The notes under the pieces are model-generated. The model worked only from the letters and a program-made list of their open reading frames with translations, was not told where the DNA came from and searched no databases. Position numbers and translations under genes: made by a program. From Pseudovibrio sp947494035 (GTDB taxonomy: Bacteria > Pseudomonadota > Alphaproteobacteria > Rhizobiales > Stappiaceae): 64,000 bases of DNA. Positions 1-7,742 of the stretch are shown here, one piece after another; position 1 is the first letter of the stretch, and each line of letters opens with the position of its first letter. Where the stretch lies: positions 1 through 64,000 of the forward strand of contig CANLTN010000024.1 of assembly GCA_947494035.1 (NCBI GenBank), given 5' to 3'.

Positions 1-31
1 TCGACAAAATAAACAGAACATAAGACACACA

Positions 32-68
32 CAAAAGCCCCCGATGCAGAAATGCTCGGGGGCTTTTG
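32..68. terminator. bidirectional intrinsic terminator
   Basis: A perfect 13-bp inverted repeat (arms 32-44 and 56-68, loop 45-55) has a C5/G5 core and begins with AAAA and ends with TTTT. It would work in either direction. It most likely closes a gene lying left of the window, because no gene inside the window points to it closely. Confidence 0.8.
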
Positions 69-700
69 ACGTTCTAAAACACCACATGCAATTGCCGCAA
101 CCATCGTGCGGCGGGCATCGACGCCATGAGCCATGAGCCAAGAGCCAAGAGCCGAGGCCCGGTGGCTAGCCTTCCCCCTAAACATACATCCGGATAAATC
201 CCCGGACCAAATCCAATGCCATGACTTGTCGGGATTGAATACCAAACCGTCGAAATGCTGTAATGACATGAACGGATGAGCACTCTGCGGTAGCCTTCTA
301 CGTGCACAGTTGTTCGGGGCTTGTGGGATCTAAGAGAACCTTCAGAGCTGGTCCTTCGATGCGGTGAGCCGGTTGTTACCTTTTGGTCTTGTGCGGAAAG
401 GGCGCTTGCGTTGCTTTGAGACGGTTTGCGTTATTTGCGTGAGAATTGCGTTGTTCTGCGTTGCTATGTGCAGAATCGGGAGCAGCAGTTGGCTGCTGGT
501 GTCGGTTCACAGGATTGGCGGTGGGGAACGTCTCTTTCTTGAGGAAACTGCACATAGATTTATCCCCGCGCTGAGGCAGGTTACCAGCTGAGGGCCTGCG
601 CTGAGTTATTCCCCTTTATGAGGTTGGCTTGGCCGTATTGGGAGAGGCAGTGTGCGAGGGGTAAGGCTGATCCTCAATTCTCACCGCTCAATCGAACTGC
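69..700. other. non-coding region with short tandem repeats
   Basis: No convincing gene is seen in these 630 bases. About positions 122-157 carry four to five tandem heptamers of the form CATGAGC/CAAGAGC. About 406-470 is rich in the string TGCGTT (at least five times), and 555-625 has two TTAT(T)CCCC strings. The short open frames here have no recognisable protein motif and no good ribosome binding site. The stretch lies downstream of copA and could hold an RNA or repeat debris. Confidence 0.4.
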
Positions 701-3040
701 TCAAAGTTTCAGCCTCTTCAGGCGTAGTGAGTTCATGACTACGCAGAAGGAGGAGAGGCTCATGGCGAGGGCTGCGATCATGGGGGAGAGGAGTGCTCCG
801 GTGAACGGGTAGAGGATGCCTGCGGCGATGGGGACACCGGCAGAGTTGTAGACGAAGGCCAGAAAGAGGTTCTGGCGGATGTTTCGTATTGATCCCTTGG
901 CCAGTTTGCGCGCGCGGACGATGCCGGTGAGGTCGCCATTCAGCAAGGTGATACCTGCGCTCTCAACAGCGACATCTGCGCCGGTTCCCATTGCCAGACC
1001 CACTTCCGCAGCAGCGAGGGCCGGAGCGTCGTTGACGCCATCGCCTGCCATGGCAACGATAGCGCCGGTTGTGTGGAGCTGGTCAATAAGTGTTTTCTTG
1101 TCCTCTGGCAGTGCGCCTGCCTTGAACTCGTCAATGCCTACGGATGTGGCCACAGCCTTGGCCGTGAGTGCATTGTCTCCCGTTGCCATGATGACCTTGA
1201 TACCTGCCTCATGCAGTTGGCTGATGGCTTCGATTGCGTTGTCTTTGATGGGGTCGGAGATTGCAATCAGGCCGATGACTTTCTCTGTATTGGAGATGTA
1301 GATGCTGGTGTTGCCGTTTGCGCTGAGGGATTGGTAGGCCTGCTTCATTTCCTCAGTGAGTGTGTCGTTGAGGCCAAAGATCTCCGGATTGCCAATGGCA
1401 TATACATTGTCGTCGATCTTTGCGCTGACCCCTTTGCCGGTGTGGGCTTGAAAGTCCTCGGAGTGAGACAAATGGAGATGTCTGGCCTTGGCGGCGTTGG
1501 CGATGGCTTCTGCAAGTGGGTGTTCCGAGCCTTTTTCTATGGAGGCGGCGATGTGGAGCAGTTGCTCTTGGGTGTGGTTGACCGAGAATGACAGGATCGA
1601 CGTGACGGTTGGTTTGCCTTTGGTGATGGTTCCGGTCTTGTCGACGATGAGCGTATCGACCTTGGACATGAGCTCCAGCGCAGTCGCGTCTTTGATGAGC
1701 ACTCCGGCCTGTGCGCCGCGGCCACTGGCGGTCATGATGGACATGGGCGTGGCAAGGCCCAGAGCGCAGGGGCAGGCGATGATGAGCACCGATACGGCCA
1801 CGATGATGGCGTAGGAAAGAGACGGTGTCGGGCCGACAGTCAGCCAGATGAGGAATGATAGAATGGATATTCCGACAACGGCCGGAACGAAGTAGGCGGA
1901 GACTTTATCTGCCAAACCCTGAATGGGTGCGCGGGATCGCTGAGCGGAGGAAACCATGGCAACAATTCTGGAGAGCATGGTGTCTGCACCAACATTGGTT
2001 GCCTCGATGATGAGGGTTCCGTTTTTGTTGAATGTGCCCCCCGTCACCGTGTCTCCGGTTTTTTTCTCAAGCGCGACCGGTTCGCCGGTGATCATGCTTT
2101 CATCAACGTAGGACTGTCCGTCTATGACGCGGGAGTCCACGGGGATGGCTTCGCCGGGGCGGACGCGCAGTTTGTCACTGGTAACAACGTTCTCCAGCGG
2201 TGCGTCGTATTCTATGCCGTCGTCGAGGACGCGGCGGGCGGTCTTAGGGGCAAGGTCGAGAAGGGCGCGGATGGCGTCTCCGGTGCGCTCGCGGGCGCGC
2301 ATTTCCAGCACCTGACCCATGAAGATCAGCGCGAGGATGACGGCGGCTGCTTCATAGTAGACGGGTGGGTGGCCTGTTGCTGTCCTGATGGCGGGAGGGA
2401 ACAGGAAGGGCAGAAAGGTTGCCACCACCGAATAGAGATAGGCGGCGCCCACACCCAGTGTAATCAGAGTCCACATGTTGAGGTTCCATGTGGTGATTGA
2501 TTTGATGCCACGTTTGAATAAGGGGATGCCTGCCCACAGAACAACAGGTGTTGCGAGGATGAACTCGACGTAGATGGCTGTCGGCTCACCGATCCAGTCG
2601 CGGAATGGCAGGCCGAAGAATGGCCCCATGGTAAGGGCAAGCAAAGGAACAGAGAGAATTGCGCTTAGCCAGAAGCGGCGGGTGAAATCGACAAGTTCAT
2701 GGGAGGGAGCATCGCTTGTGGTGACTGCTACCGGCTCCAGTGCCATGCCGCAGATAGGGCATTGGCCGGGGCCTTTTTGTACGATTTCCGGGTGCATGGG
2801 GCAGGTGTAGTCGATGTCCTGCGCCTCAGCGTCCTGCTGCTGTTTGCTGTTGCCTGAGGCGTAGAAGTAGGGATCGCTCTGGAAGGTGTGAGCGCATTTT
2901 TCGGAGCAGAAGTGGTAGGACTTACCGGCAAAATCTGCAGAGAGTGTCTCGCTTGTGACTTCTACCTGCATTCCGCAGACCGGATCCTGCTCTCTGGGAG
3001 AGGTGGTCTCGGATGTTTCTGCGTTCGATGCCTTTTCCAT
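701..3040 (-). CDS. copA: copper-translocating P1B-type ATPase with YHS and heavy-metal-binding domains
   Basis: This 779-aa inner-membrane pump is predicted to export Cu(I) using ATP. The N-terminus carries a YHS domain (DPVCGM at residues 19-24, then CSEKC) followed by a heavy-metal-binding domain (YTCPMHPEI to CPICGMALEP, about 78-103) in place of a classic CxxC HMA domain. The ATPase core is complete: TGE about 318-320, the metal-channel motif CPC at 423-425, the phosphorylation loop DKTGT at 467-471, SEHP at 506-508 and GDGVND at 666-671. Transmembrane helices cluster at about 124-245, 380-435 and the C-terminus. The ATG at 3040 is the only start that keeps the YHS domain. No copper chaperone or regulator gene lies beside it. 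Cu(I) rather than Ag(I) is inferred from the CPC motif and the family. Confidence 0.93.
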   Translation of the reverse strand: MEKASNAETSETTSPREQDPVCGMQVEVTSETLSADFAGKSYHFCSEKCAHTFQSDPYFYASGNSKQQQDAEAQDIDYTCPMHPEIVQKGPGQCPICGMALEPVAVTTSDAPSHELVDFTRRFWLSAILSVPLLALTMGPFFGLPFRDWIGEPTAIYVEFILATPVVLWAGIPLFKRGIKSITTWNLNMWTLITLGVGAAYLYSVVATFLPFLFPPAIRTATGHPPVYYEAAAVILALIFMGQVLEMRARERTGDAIRALLDLAPKTARRVLDDGIEYDAPLENVVTSDKLRVRPGEAIPVDSRVIDGQSYVDESMITGEPVALEKKTGDTVTGGTFNKNGTLIIEATNVGADTMLSRIVAMVSSAQRSRAPIQGLADKVSAYFVPAVVGISILSFLIWLTVGPTPSLSYAIIVAVSVLIIACPCALGLATPMSIMTASGRGAQAGVLIKDATALELMSKVDTLIVDKTGTITKGKPTVTSILSFSVNHTQEQLLHIAASIEKGSEHPLAEAIANAAKARHLHLSHSEDFQAHTGKGVSAKIDDNVYAIGNPEIFGLNDTLTEEMKQAYQSLSANGNTSIYISNTEKVIGLIAISDPIKDNAIEAISQLHEAGIKVIMATGDNALTAKAVATSVGIDEFKAGALPEDKKTLIDQLHTTGAIVAMAGDGVNDAPALAAAEVGLAMGTGADVAVESAGITLLNGDLTGIVRARKLAKGSIRNIRQNLFLAFVYNSAGVPIAAGILYPFTGALLSPMIAALAMSLSSFCVVMNSLRLKRLKL

Positions 3041-3204
3041 CGCTCATACGGCTCCATGATCCAGCGGGCTCGCGTTATACGAGTGTGGATCATAAGCCAT
3101 TGCTTTGCCCGAAATGATTAATGCCCAGTGGGACCTTCCGGTATCACTAGGCAGAGCTTATTGGAAACTAGGGTATTTGGATCAAGTTGCCCCTAGCGCT
3201 TTTA

Positions 3205-3885
3205 TCAGGCCGGGACCGGAAATCTCTTTGTGAGCGCCTCTGGGTAGGCCAGTTCGTGGCGGGCACGCCATTCCGGCACTACGTAGTTTACGATCAGGCT
3301 CTTGCGTGCGCCATTGATATCGCGCCTTTCAAAGCCGTGCCAGGAATCGTCTGACGGGACGAAGAACATAGCTCTGTTCGGGACCCATGGGGTGTTGGAA
3401 TGGAACGTCTCTTTGTCAGAGTAAAGAGAGGTGCCCCATTCTTCTCCGTTGGACTCTGAAAGATAGAGTAGGAGCGTGAACTTCTTGGCGCCGATATCTG
3501 TATGTGGTTCCAGCCAGAAGCCTTCCTGATCGCATGTGTACTCGATACGCAGGTAGGTGTCGGAAAGATCGATCCCACATTTGTCGTAGAGCAGATTCAT
3601 CATGTGTGGGGACTGGAAGGCGGCGGAGAACTCCTGCTCCTCGCGGAGCTTCATGTAGCTGTCACCGTACAAGTAATGGCGCAGCTTATTGTTTGTTGAC
3701 CGTTGGCCTTCGCTGTAATCCATTTCACGCATGCTGGTGGGCAGATGCTGAAAATCTGTCAGCGTTTGCTGTGGTAGCAGGTTGTCTGCGGTCCAATGCT
3801 TGAACGGAGCCTTTTGCTGCTTTGCCTGGCGGATGGCCTGGAAAATGGAAGCATTAATGAGGCGTGCGGAGTTTGGGCGGTTCAT
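3205..3885 (-). CDS. 2-oxoglutarate/Fe(II)-dependent oxygenase family protein
   Basis: This 226-aa protein has a double-stranded beta-helix oxygenase fold of the 2OG-FeII_Oxy_3 (prolyl hydroxylase-like) type. The expected iron ligands are visible as HTD (H128, D130) and H183 in SWHGFE, with R194 in ARKSLIVNY as the probable 2-oxoglutarate-binding arginine. The start at 3885 is chosen because GGAGG lies about 8 bases upstream and the conserved part begins just after it; the longer upstream frame looks non-coding. Substrate is unknown; small proteins of this group act on proteins, lipids or small molecules. It is transcribed alone on the minus strand between copA and the TetR gene. Confidence 0.8.
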   Translation of the reverse strand: MNRPNSARLINASIFQAIRQAKQQKAPFKHWTADNLLPQQTLTDFQHLPTSMREMDYSEGQRSTNNKLRHYLYGDSYMKLREEQEFSAAFQSPHMMNLLYDKCGIDLSDTYLRIEYTCDQEGFWLEPHTDIGAKKFTLLLYLSESNGEEWGTSLYSDKETFHSNTPWVPNRAMFFVPSDDSWHGFERRDINGARKSLIVNYVVPEWRARHELAYPEALTKRFPVPA

Positions 3886-4086
3886 GAAGTCCTCCGTCCT
3901 GCTTGGCGCGTGCCTTACAGGCAGGCTGCTCAAAAACAGGTGGTTCACTGGCTTTGTGCCAGGCGGGAGATACTTAATGCCAGCTTGGGGGCCGAACAAT
4001 GTCAGTCTGAAATCGTCGAAAACACCAAATTAAGGTGTTTTGCGAGATTTGATATGTATTTGACGGCAGTTGGTCTGATCCGGATT

Positions 4087-4731
4087 TCAGGGACTGCTTT
4101 CTGCTTCTATGGAATTGAGATAAGGCTCTATAATCATTGCAAATTTGCGGATGATCTTTTCGATGTAGGCAGGGTCGCTGTGGAACTCCTGCTGGAAGAT
4201 CATGCCACGGATGAAAGAGCGCCAGATGAGCAGGATGAGAACCATATCCTGCGAGGCTTCCTCATCCAGACCGGGGGGCAGGAAAAACTGGTTGAGCTGC
4301 TCATTCCAGTCTTCCAGTTTTGGCGAAATGCGCTCAGACAGAGCCTTATCTGTGCGTGTGGCCATGATGATCTCAGAAAAAGCACGGCCTTCCGGCGTGT
4401 CGACGATGTTCTTCCAGTAGGACACCATTGCGTCGCCAAGGTCGCCATCACTTGGCTGCGTGATTTGCGGTAAGGGGAAGGAGCTTGCGCTTTCCTTCTG
4501 AAAATGGCGCAGGACTCTTGAGAGGAGGAAATCGACAGTGCCGATCACCAGATCCTCCTTGGTGGGGAAATGGTGCATTAACGCGCCGCGGCTGACGTCT
4601 ACGCCTTCCAGCACGCGGTTGATAGAGGTTTCCGCATAGCCAAGCCGGTCAAGACAATCGATAGTCGACTTGATGAGGGCTTTGCGTGTGTTTTCACCGC
4701 GCTGCTTCTTCTTGTCCAACTTGCTTCCCAT
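4087..4731 (-). CDS. TetR family transcriptional regulator, probable repressor of the atu cluster
   Basis: This 214-aa protein has the N-terminal TetR helix-turn-helix at about residues 12-60 (RKALIKSTIDCLDRLGY, then VSRGALMHHFPTKEDL) and a helical C-terminal ligand domain. It is divergent from the atuA operon across a 200-bp gap, the layout of a local repressor answering to a pathway acyl-CoA or terpenoid acid. The ATG at 4731 is preferred over an in-frame TTG two codons upstream. Its control of the atu genes is an inference from position, and similar TetR proteins also control fatty-acid and multidrug genes. Confidence 0.85.
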   Translation of the reverse strand: MGSKLDKKKQRGENTRKALIKSTIDCLDRLGYAETSINRVLEGVDVSRGALMHHFPTKEDLVIGTVDFLLSRVLRHFQKESASSFPLPQITQPSDGDLGDAMVSYWKNIVDTPEGRAFSEIIMATRTDKALSERISPKLEDWNEQLNQFFLPPGLDEEASQDMVLILLIWRSFIRGMIFQQEFHSDPAYIEKIIRKFAMIIEPYLNSIEAESSP

Positions 4732-4739
4732 GACCAATC

Positions 4740-4844
4740 TTAGAGCACGTTGCGTTCATTTGCATTCACGCATCGGACTCTAACTTTCTTGTTGGAGCGA
4801 ATTCTTGTCGTTTGATTGAAACAATCAAACGGAATGCGCCCTAG
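4740..4844 (+). repeat. dispersed palindromic repeat, copy 1 (~105 bp)
   Basis: The segment starts TTAGAGC and ends CGCCCTAG and aligns along its whole length with a second copy at 15268-15374. Both share the blocks ATTCACGCA, CTCTA, ATTCTT and GGAAT(G/A)CGC. Its right half holds a perfect 10-bp inverted repeat, CGTTTGATTG (4809-4818) and CAATCAAACG (4822-4831), with a 3-base loop. Similar GAGCATGTCGCG-type palindromic repeats are scattered through Rhizobiales and related genomes. The hairpin may alternatively serve as a regulator site between the TetR gene and atuA. Confidence 0.7.
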
Positions 4845-4871
4845 CCTTAAGACGGAGTTTCTCTGAATGAG

Positions 4872-4911
4872 TTGACGTATTGGGAACTGTTATATACCGT
4901 ACGAATGGTAT
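4872..4911 (+). promoter_or_regulatory. putative atuA promoter with TetR-type operator
   Basis: A -35-like TTGACG lies at 4872-4877 and an AT-rich TATATA/TATACC segment lies at 4891-4898. Overlapping the latter is an imperfect palindrome, ATACC (4894-4898), an 8-base centre CGTACG-like core, and GGTAT (4907-4911). ATACCG-TACG-GGTAT type sites are typical of TetR operators. It sits 22 bases before the atuA start, so binding there would block polymerase. Spacing between the promoter elements is short (about 15), so the exact hexamers are uncertain. Confidence 0.5.
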
Positions 4912-4932
4912 GTAAAAGAGGTTTCCGTTTAG

Positions 4933-6765
4933 ATGAGTATGAAAATCGCGGAAAATCAGAGCTTTAATAACCAGAAGTCGCCTATTCGCATCGGGGGTGC
5001 CTGCGGCTTTTGGGGTGATTCCAGCGCGTCAACGGGGCAGTTGTTGCGGGCGGGGGACCTTGATTACATCGTTTACGACTACCTTGCCGAGATTACGCTT
5101 TCCATCATGGCAAGAGCGCGTCAGAAGTCTCCTGATCTTGGATATGCAACAGATTTTGTCGAGCAGGTGCTTGGTCTCAATCTGAAGGGGATTGCGGCCT
5201 CCAAGACAAAGATCCTGAGCAATGCGGGAGGGGTTAATCCCGAAAGCTGTGCTGCCAAAATCCGCGAGCTGATTGCGGCGCAGAAGCTGGATCTGAAGGT
5301 TGCTGTTGTGACAGGTGATGACCTGCTGGATAACGCTGCCTCTTATCATGCCACTGGTGTTTCCGAGATGTTTTCCGGTGAGGCTTTCCCGAAGCCGGAG
5401 AAGGTTGCGTCCATCAATGCCTATCTGGGTGCGCAGCCTGTTGTGGCGGCTTTGGCAGCGGGCGCGGATATTGTGATTACGGGCCGGTGTGCGGACAGTG
5501 CGTTGACATTGGCTGCGTGTGCACATGCTTTTGGTTGGGGCTGGGCTGATTATGACCGGCTCGCGGCAGGTAGTCTTGTGGGGCACCTGCTGGAATGCGG
5601 TACGCAAGTCACGGGCGGCAACTTTACAGACTGGCGGGATGTGCCGGATGTGAAGAAGATCGGCTACCCGATTGCGACGGTTTATGAAGACGGCAGCTGT
5701 GATCTCAGTAAGCCGGACGGCAGCGGTGGGCTGGTGAGTGTTGGCACAGTTGCCGAGCAGCTGGTTTACGAGATCGGCGATCCGCAAGCCTATCTTCTCC
5801 CTGATGTGACCTGCGATTTTTCCGCAGTGAGCGTTGAGGGGAAAGATGCGCAGTGCGTGCATGTTAGCGGGGCGAGGGGGGCTCCTGCGCCGGATCATCT
5901 GAAGGTTTCGGCGACTTGGGCGGATGGGTTCCGTGTCGGGTTGATGGTGCCGTATCTGGGCTTTGAGGCTGGCGATAAGGCACAGGCTCTCGCTGAGCTT
6001 GCGGTGGGGCGTGCGGAGAGCGTTCTGAAACGGCTTGGTGCGCCGGGCTATCAGGAAGTCTCTGTCGAGGTTGTGGGGGCAGGGTCGCAGAGCGGGGAGG
6101 CTCCTGTCGGTGATGGCGGCTATGAAGAGGTCGTGTTGAAGATTGCCGCGCGGCATGTGGATCAGCGGGCTGCTGGTTTGCTGCTGCGCGAGTTGGTTGG
6201 GCTGGGCTTGTCTGTCGCTCCGGGGATGGCGACGTTCAACGGCGGACGTCCGAAACCTTCTCCAGTGGTGCGGTTGTTCTCCTTCCTCGTTTTGCAGTCA
6301 GCGGTGACGCCCAGGGTTTCTCTGGAGGGTGAGCGGGTTTCATTTGATCAGGTGGTTACCACAGGCTCGCAGGGGGCGGTGGAGGCCACTGAGCTTCCGG
6401 TAGTGCCGGCCTGTGATGAGGCGATGAGGGTGGTCCCGCTGATCAAGCTGGCGTATGCGCGGAGTGGGGACAAGGGCGATAAGGCGAATGTCGGTGTGAT
6501 CGCACGTCAGGCCGAGTGGTTGCCGTGGATTGCCGCGGCGCTGACGGAAGAGGCTGTTGCGAAGACCTTTGCGCATTTCGAACCGGGCAAGGTCTCCCGG
6601 TTTTATCTGCCGGGCTGTCATGCGCTGAACTTTCTGATTGATGATGTGCTTGGCGGGGGTGGTGTTGCCAGTTTGAGGTTGGATCCTCAGGCGAAGGCGT
6701 ACAGCCAGATCCTGCTCAGGCACGCTGTTCCGGTTCCACACTCCATTGCGCAGGAGGTGTTGTGA
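4933..6765 (+). CDS. atuA: acyclic terpene utilization protein AtuA (DUF1446 family)
   Basis: This 610-aa protein belongs to the AtuA family. The N-terminal two thirds carry the RIGGACGFWGDS opening and the ITGRCADSALT segment, and the last ~100 residues form the AtuA-like ferredoxin-fold domain (LAYARSGDKGDKANVGV). In Pseudomonas AtuA is needed for growth on citronellol and geraniol, though its chemistry is not firmly known; a lyase or acyl-transfer role late in the pathway has been suggested. It is the first gene of the cluster, with AGAGG upstream of the ATG at 4933. Its presence is the main reason to read this cluster as atu rather than the related leucine (liu) pathway. Confidence 0.88.
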   Translation: MSMKIAENQSFNNQKSPIRIGGACGFWGDSSASTGQLLRAGDLDYIVYDYLAEITLSIMARARQKSPDLGYATDFVEQVLGLNLKGIAASKTKILSNAGGVNPESCAAKIRELIAAQKLDLKVAVVTGDDLLDNAASYHATGVSEMFSGEAFPKPEKVASINAYLGAQPVVAALAAGADIVITGRCADSALTLAACAHAFGWGWADYDRLAAGSLVGHLLECGTQVTGGNFTDWRDVPDVKKIGYPIATVYEDGSCDLSKPDGSGGLVSVGTVAEQLVYEIGDPQAYLLPDVTCDFSAVSVEGKDAQCVHVSGARGAPAPDHLKVSATWADGFRVGLMVPYLGFEAGDKAQALAELAVGRAESVLKRLGAPGYQEVSVEVVGAGSQSGEAPVGDGGYEEVVLKIAARHVDQRAAGLLLRELVGLGLSVAPGMATFNGGRPKPSPVVRLFSFLVLQSAVTPRVSLEGERVSFDQVVTTGSQGAVEATELPVVPACDEAMRVVPLIKLAYARSGDKGDKANVGVIARQAEWLPWIAAALTEEAVAKTFAHFEPGKVSRFYLPGCHALNFLIDDVLGGGGVASLRLDPQAKAYSQILLRHAVPVPHSIAQEVL

Positions 6766-7571
6766 TGAGCGATACGCCAATCTCACCGGCTGTTCTTGTT
6801 ACCCGTCAGGATGGCTGGGTGACGATTACGCTGAATCAGCCGGAGAAGCGGAATCCGCTGACGGGTGAGGTGATTGCGGAAATCTCGGCGGTTCTGACTG
6901 AGGTGCGGGATGATCGCAGTGTGCGTGGCATTACGTTCACCGGAGCTGGTGGGGTGTTTTGTGCTGGTGGTGATCTGAAAGCCTTTCAGCAGATCATGGT
7001 TGGTGGGGATGAGGCGGAAGCCATTGCGCAGAAAACCAGTCTGGAAGCAGCGACGTTTTTTGGATTGATCGCCCATCAGCCGCAGGTGACCGTGGCTCTG
7101 GTGGACGGTGCAGCGATGGCTGGTGGTCTTGGACTGGCGTGTGCATGTGATTTTGTACTGGCTACGCAGGAGGCGAAATTTGCTTTCACCGAAACGCGGC
7201 TTGGTCTGCCGCCCGCGCAGATTGCACAATACGTAACCAAGCGTCTAGGTTATCAAAAGGCCAAGAAAATGCTTGTCTTGGGAAGCAGGCTGACTGGCGG
7301 AGAGGCCTATCTTATTGGTCTGGTGGATAAGGCTGTTGCTGGTCATGCCGAGCTTGAGGCTGCGGAAGGTGAAATAAAACAGCAGGTTATGGCTTGTGCG
7401 CCAGGTGCTGTTGCCGCCACAAAGCGGGTTGTTGAGGAGACGCTTATTCTTGAGCAAGATGAGCTGCGCCAGAGTGCGGCGGCTCATTTTGCAAAGGCAA
7501 TCGTTGGGGATGAGGGACAGGAAGGTGTGAAGTCGTTTTTGCAAAAACGCAAACCATCTTGGTCCCCTTAA
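6765..7571 (+). CDS. atuE: enoyl-CoA hydratase, probable isohexenylglutaconyl-CoA hydratase
   Basis: This 268-aa protein is a crotonase-family enzyme. The oxyanion-hole motifs are FCAGGDL (65-71) and AMAGGLGLA (about 117-125), with the acidic stretch FTETRLGL near 141-148 where a catalytic glutamate is expected. In the pathway it would hydrate the geranyl-CoA carboxylase product to 3-hydroxy-3-isohexenylglutaryl-CoA. The ATG at 6765 shares one base with the atuA stop (TGATG) and has AGGAGG seven bases upstream, so the two genes are translationally coupled. The AtuE name rests on context; 3-methylglutaconyl-CoA hydratase (LiuC) is the close alternative. Confidence 0.85.
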   Translation: MSDTPISPAVLVTRQDGWVTITLNQPEKRNPLTGEVIAEISAVLTEVRDDRSVRGITFTGAGGVFCAGGDLKAFQQIMVGGDEAEAIAQKTSLEAATFFGLIAHQPQVTVALVDGAAMAGGLGLACACDFVLATQEAKFAFTETRLGLPPAQIAQYVTKRLGYQKAKKMLVLGSRLTGGEAYLIGLVDKAVAGHAELEAAEGEIKQQVMACAPGAVAATKRVVEETLILEQDELRQSAAAHFAKAIVGDEGQEGVKSFLQKRKPSWSP

Positions 7572-7635
7572 ATTTCGGGGTATTCTTTTCCCTCGGAACA
7601 GATGTTCGAATGCGGTGAAGGAAGAAGAAATAGTG

Positions 7636-7662
7636 AGTCTGCTCAACTTATCTGAGCAGACT
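7636..7662 (+). other. perfect 10-bp hairpin between atuE and atuH
   Basis: AGTCTGCTCA (7636-7645) and TGAGCAGACT (7653-7662) form a perfect stem with a 7-base loop in the 171-bp gap after atuE. It is not followed by a T-run, so it looks like an mRNA processing or stabilising element, or a protein site, rather than a terminator. Confidence 0.6.
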
Positions 7663-7742
7663 AAAATGCCGAAGCTTATCGCGCAAAAACGATAGTGTTG
7701 GAAACCAGTGGGGAGACTGAACCAACACATAGAGGAGGAAAT

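Noticed and set aside
3041..3204. CueR-type copper operator before copA
   Set aside because: A GGAAGGT half-site is present, but the mirror half is not; no full CueR palindrome could be drawn.
5029..6156. 375-codon open frame antisense to atuA
   Set aside because: It is Arg/His-rich with no motif, and atuA is clearly coding on the other strand; long antisense frames are common in this GC range.
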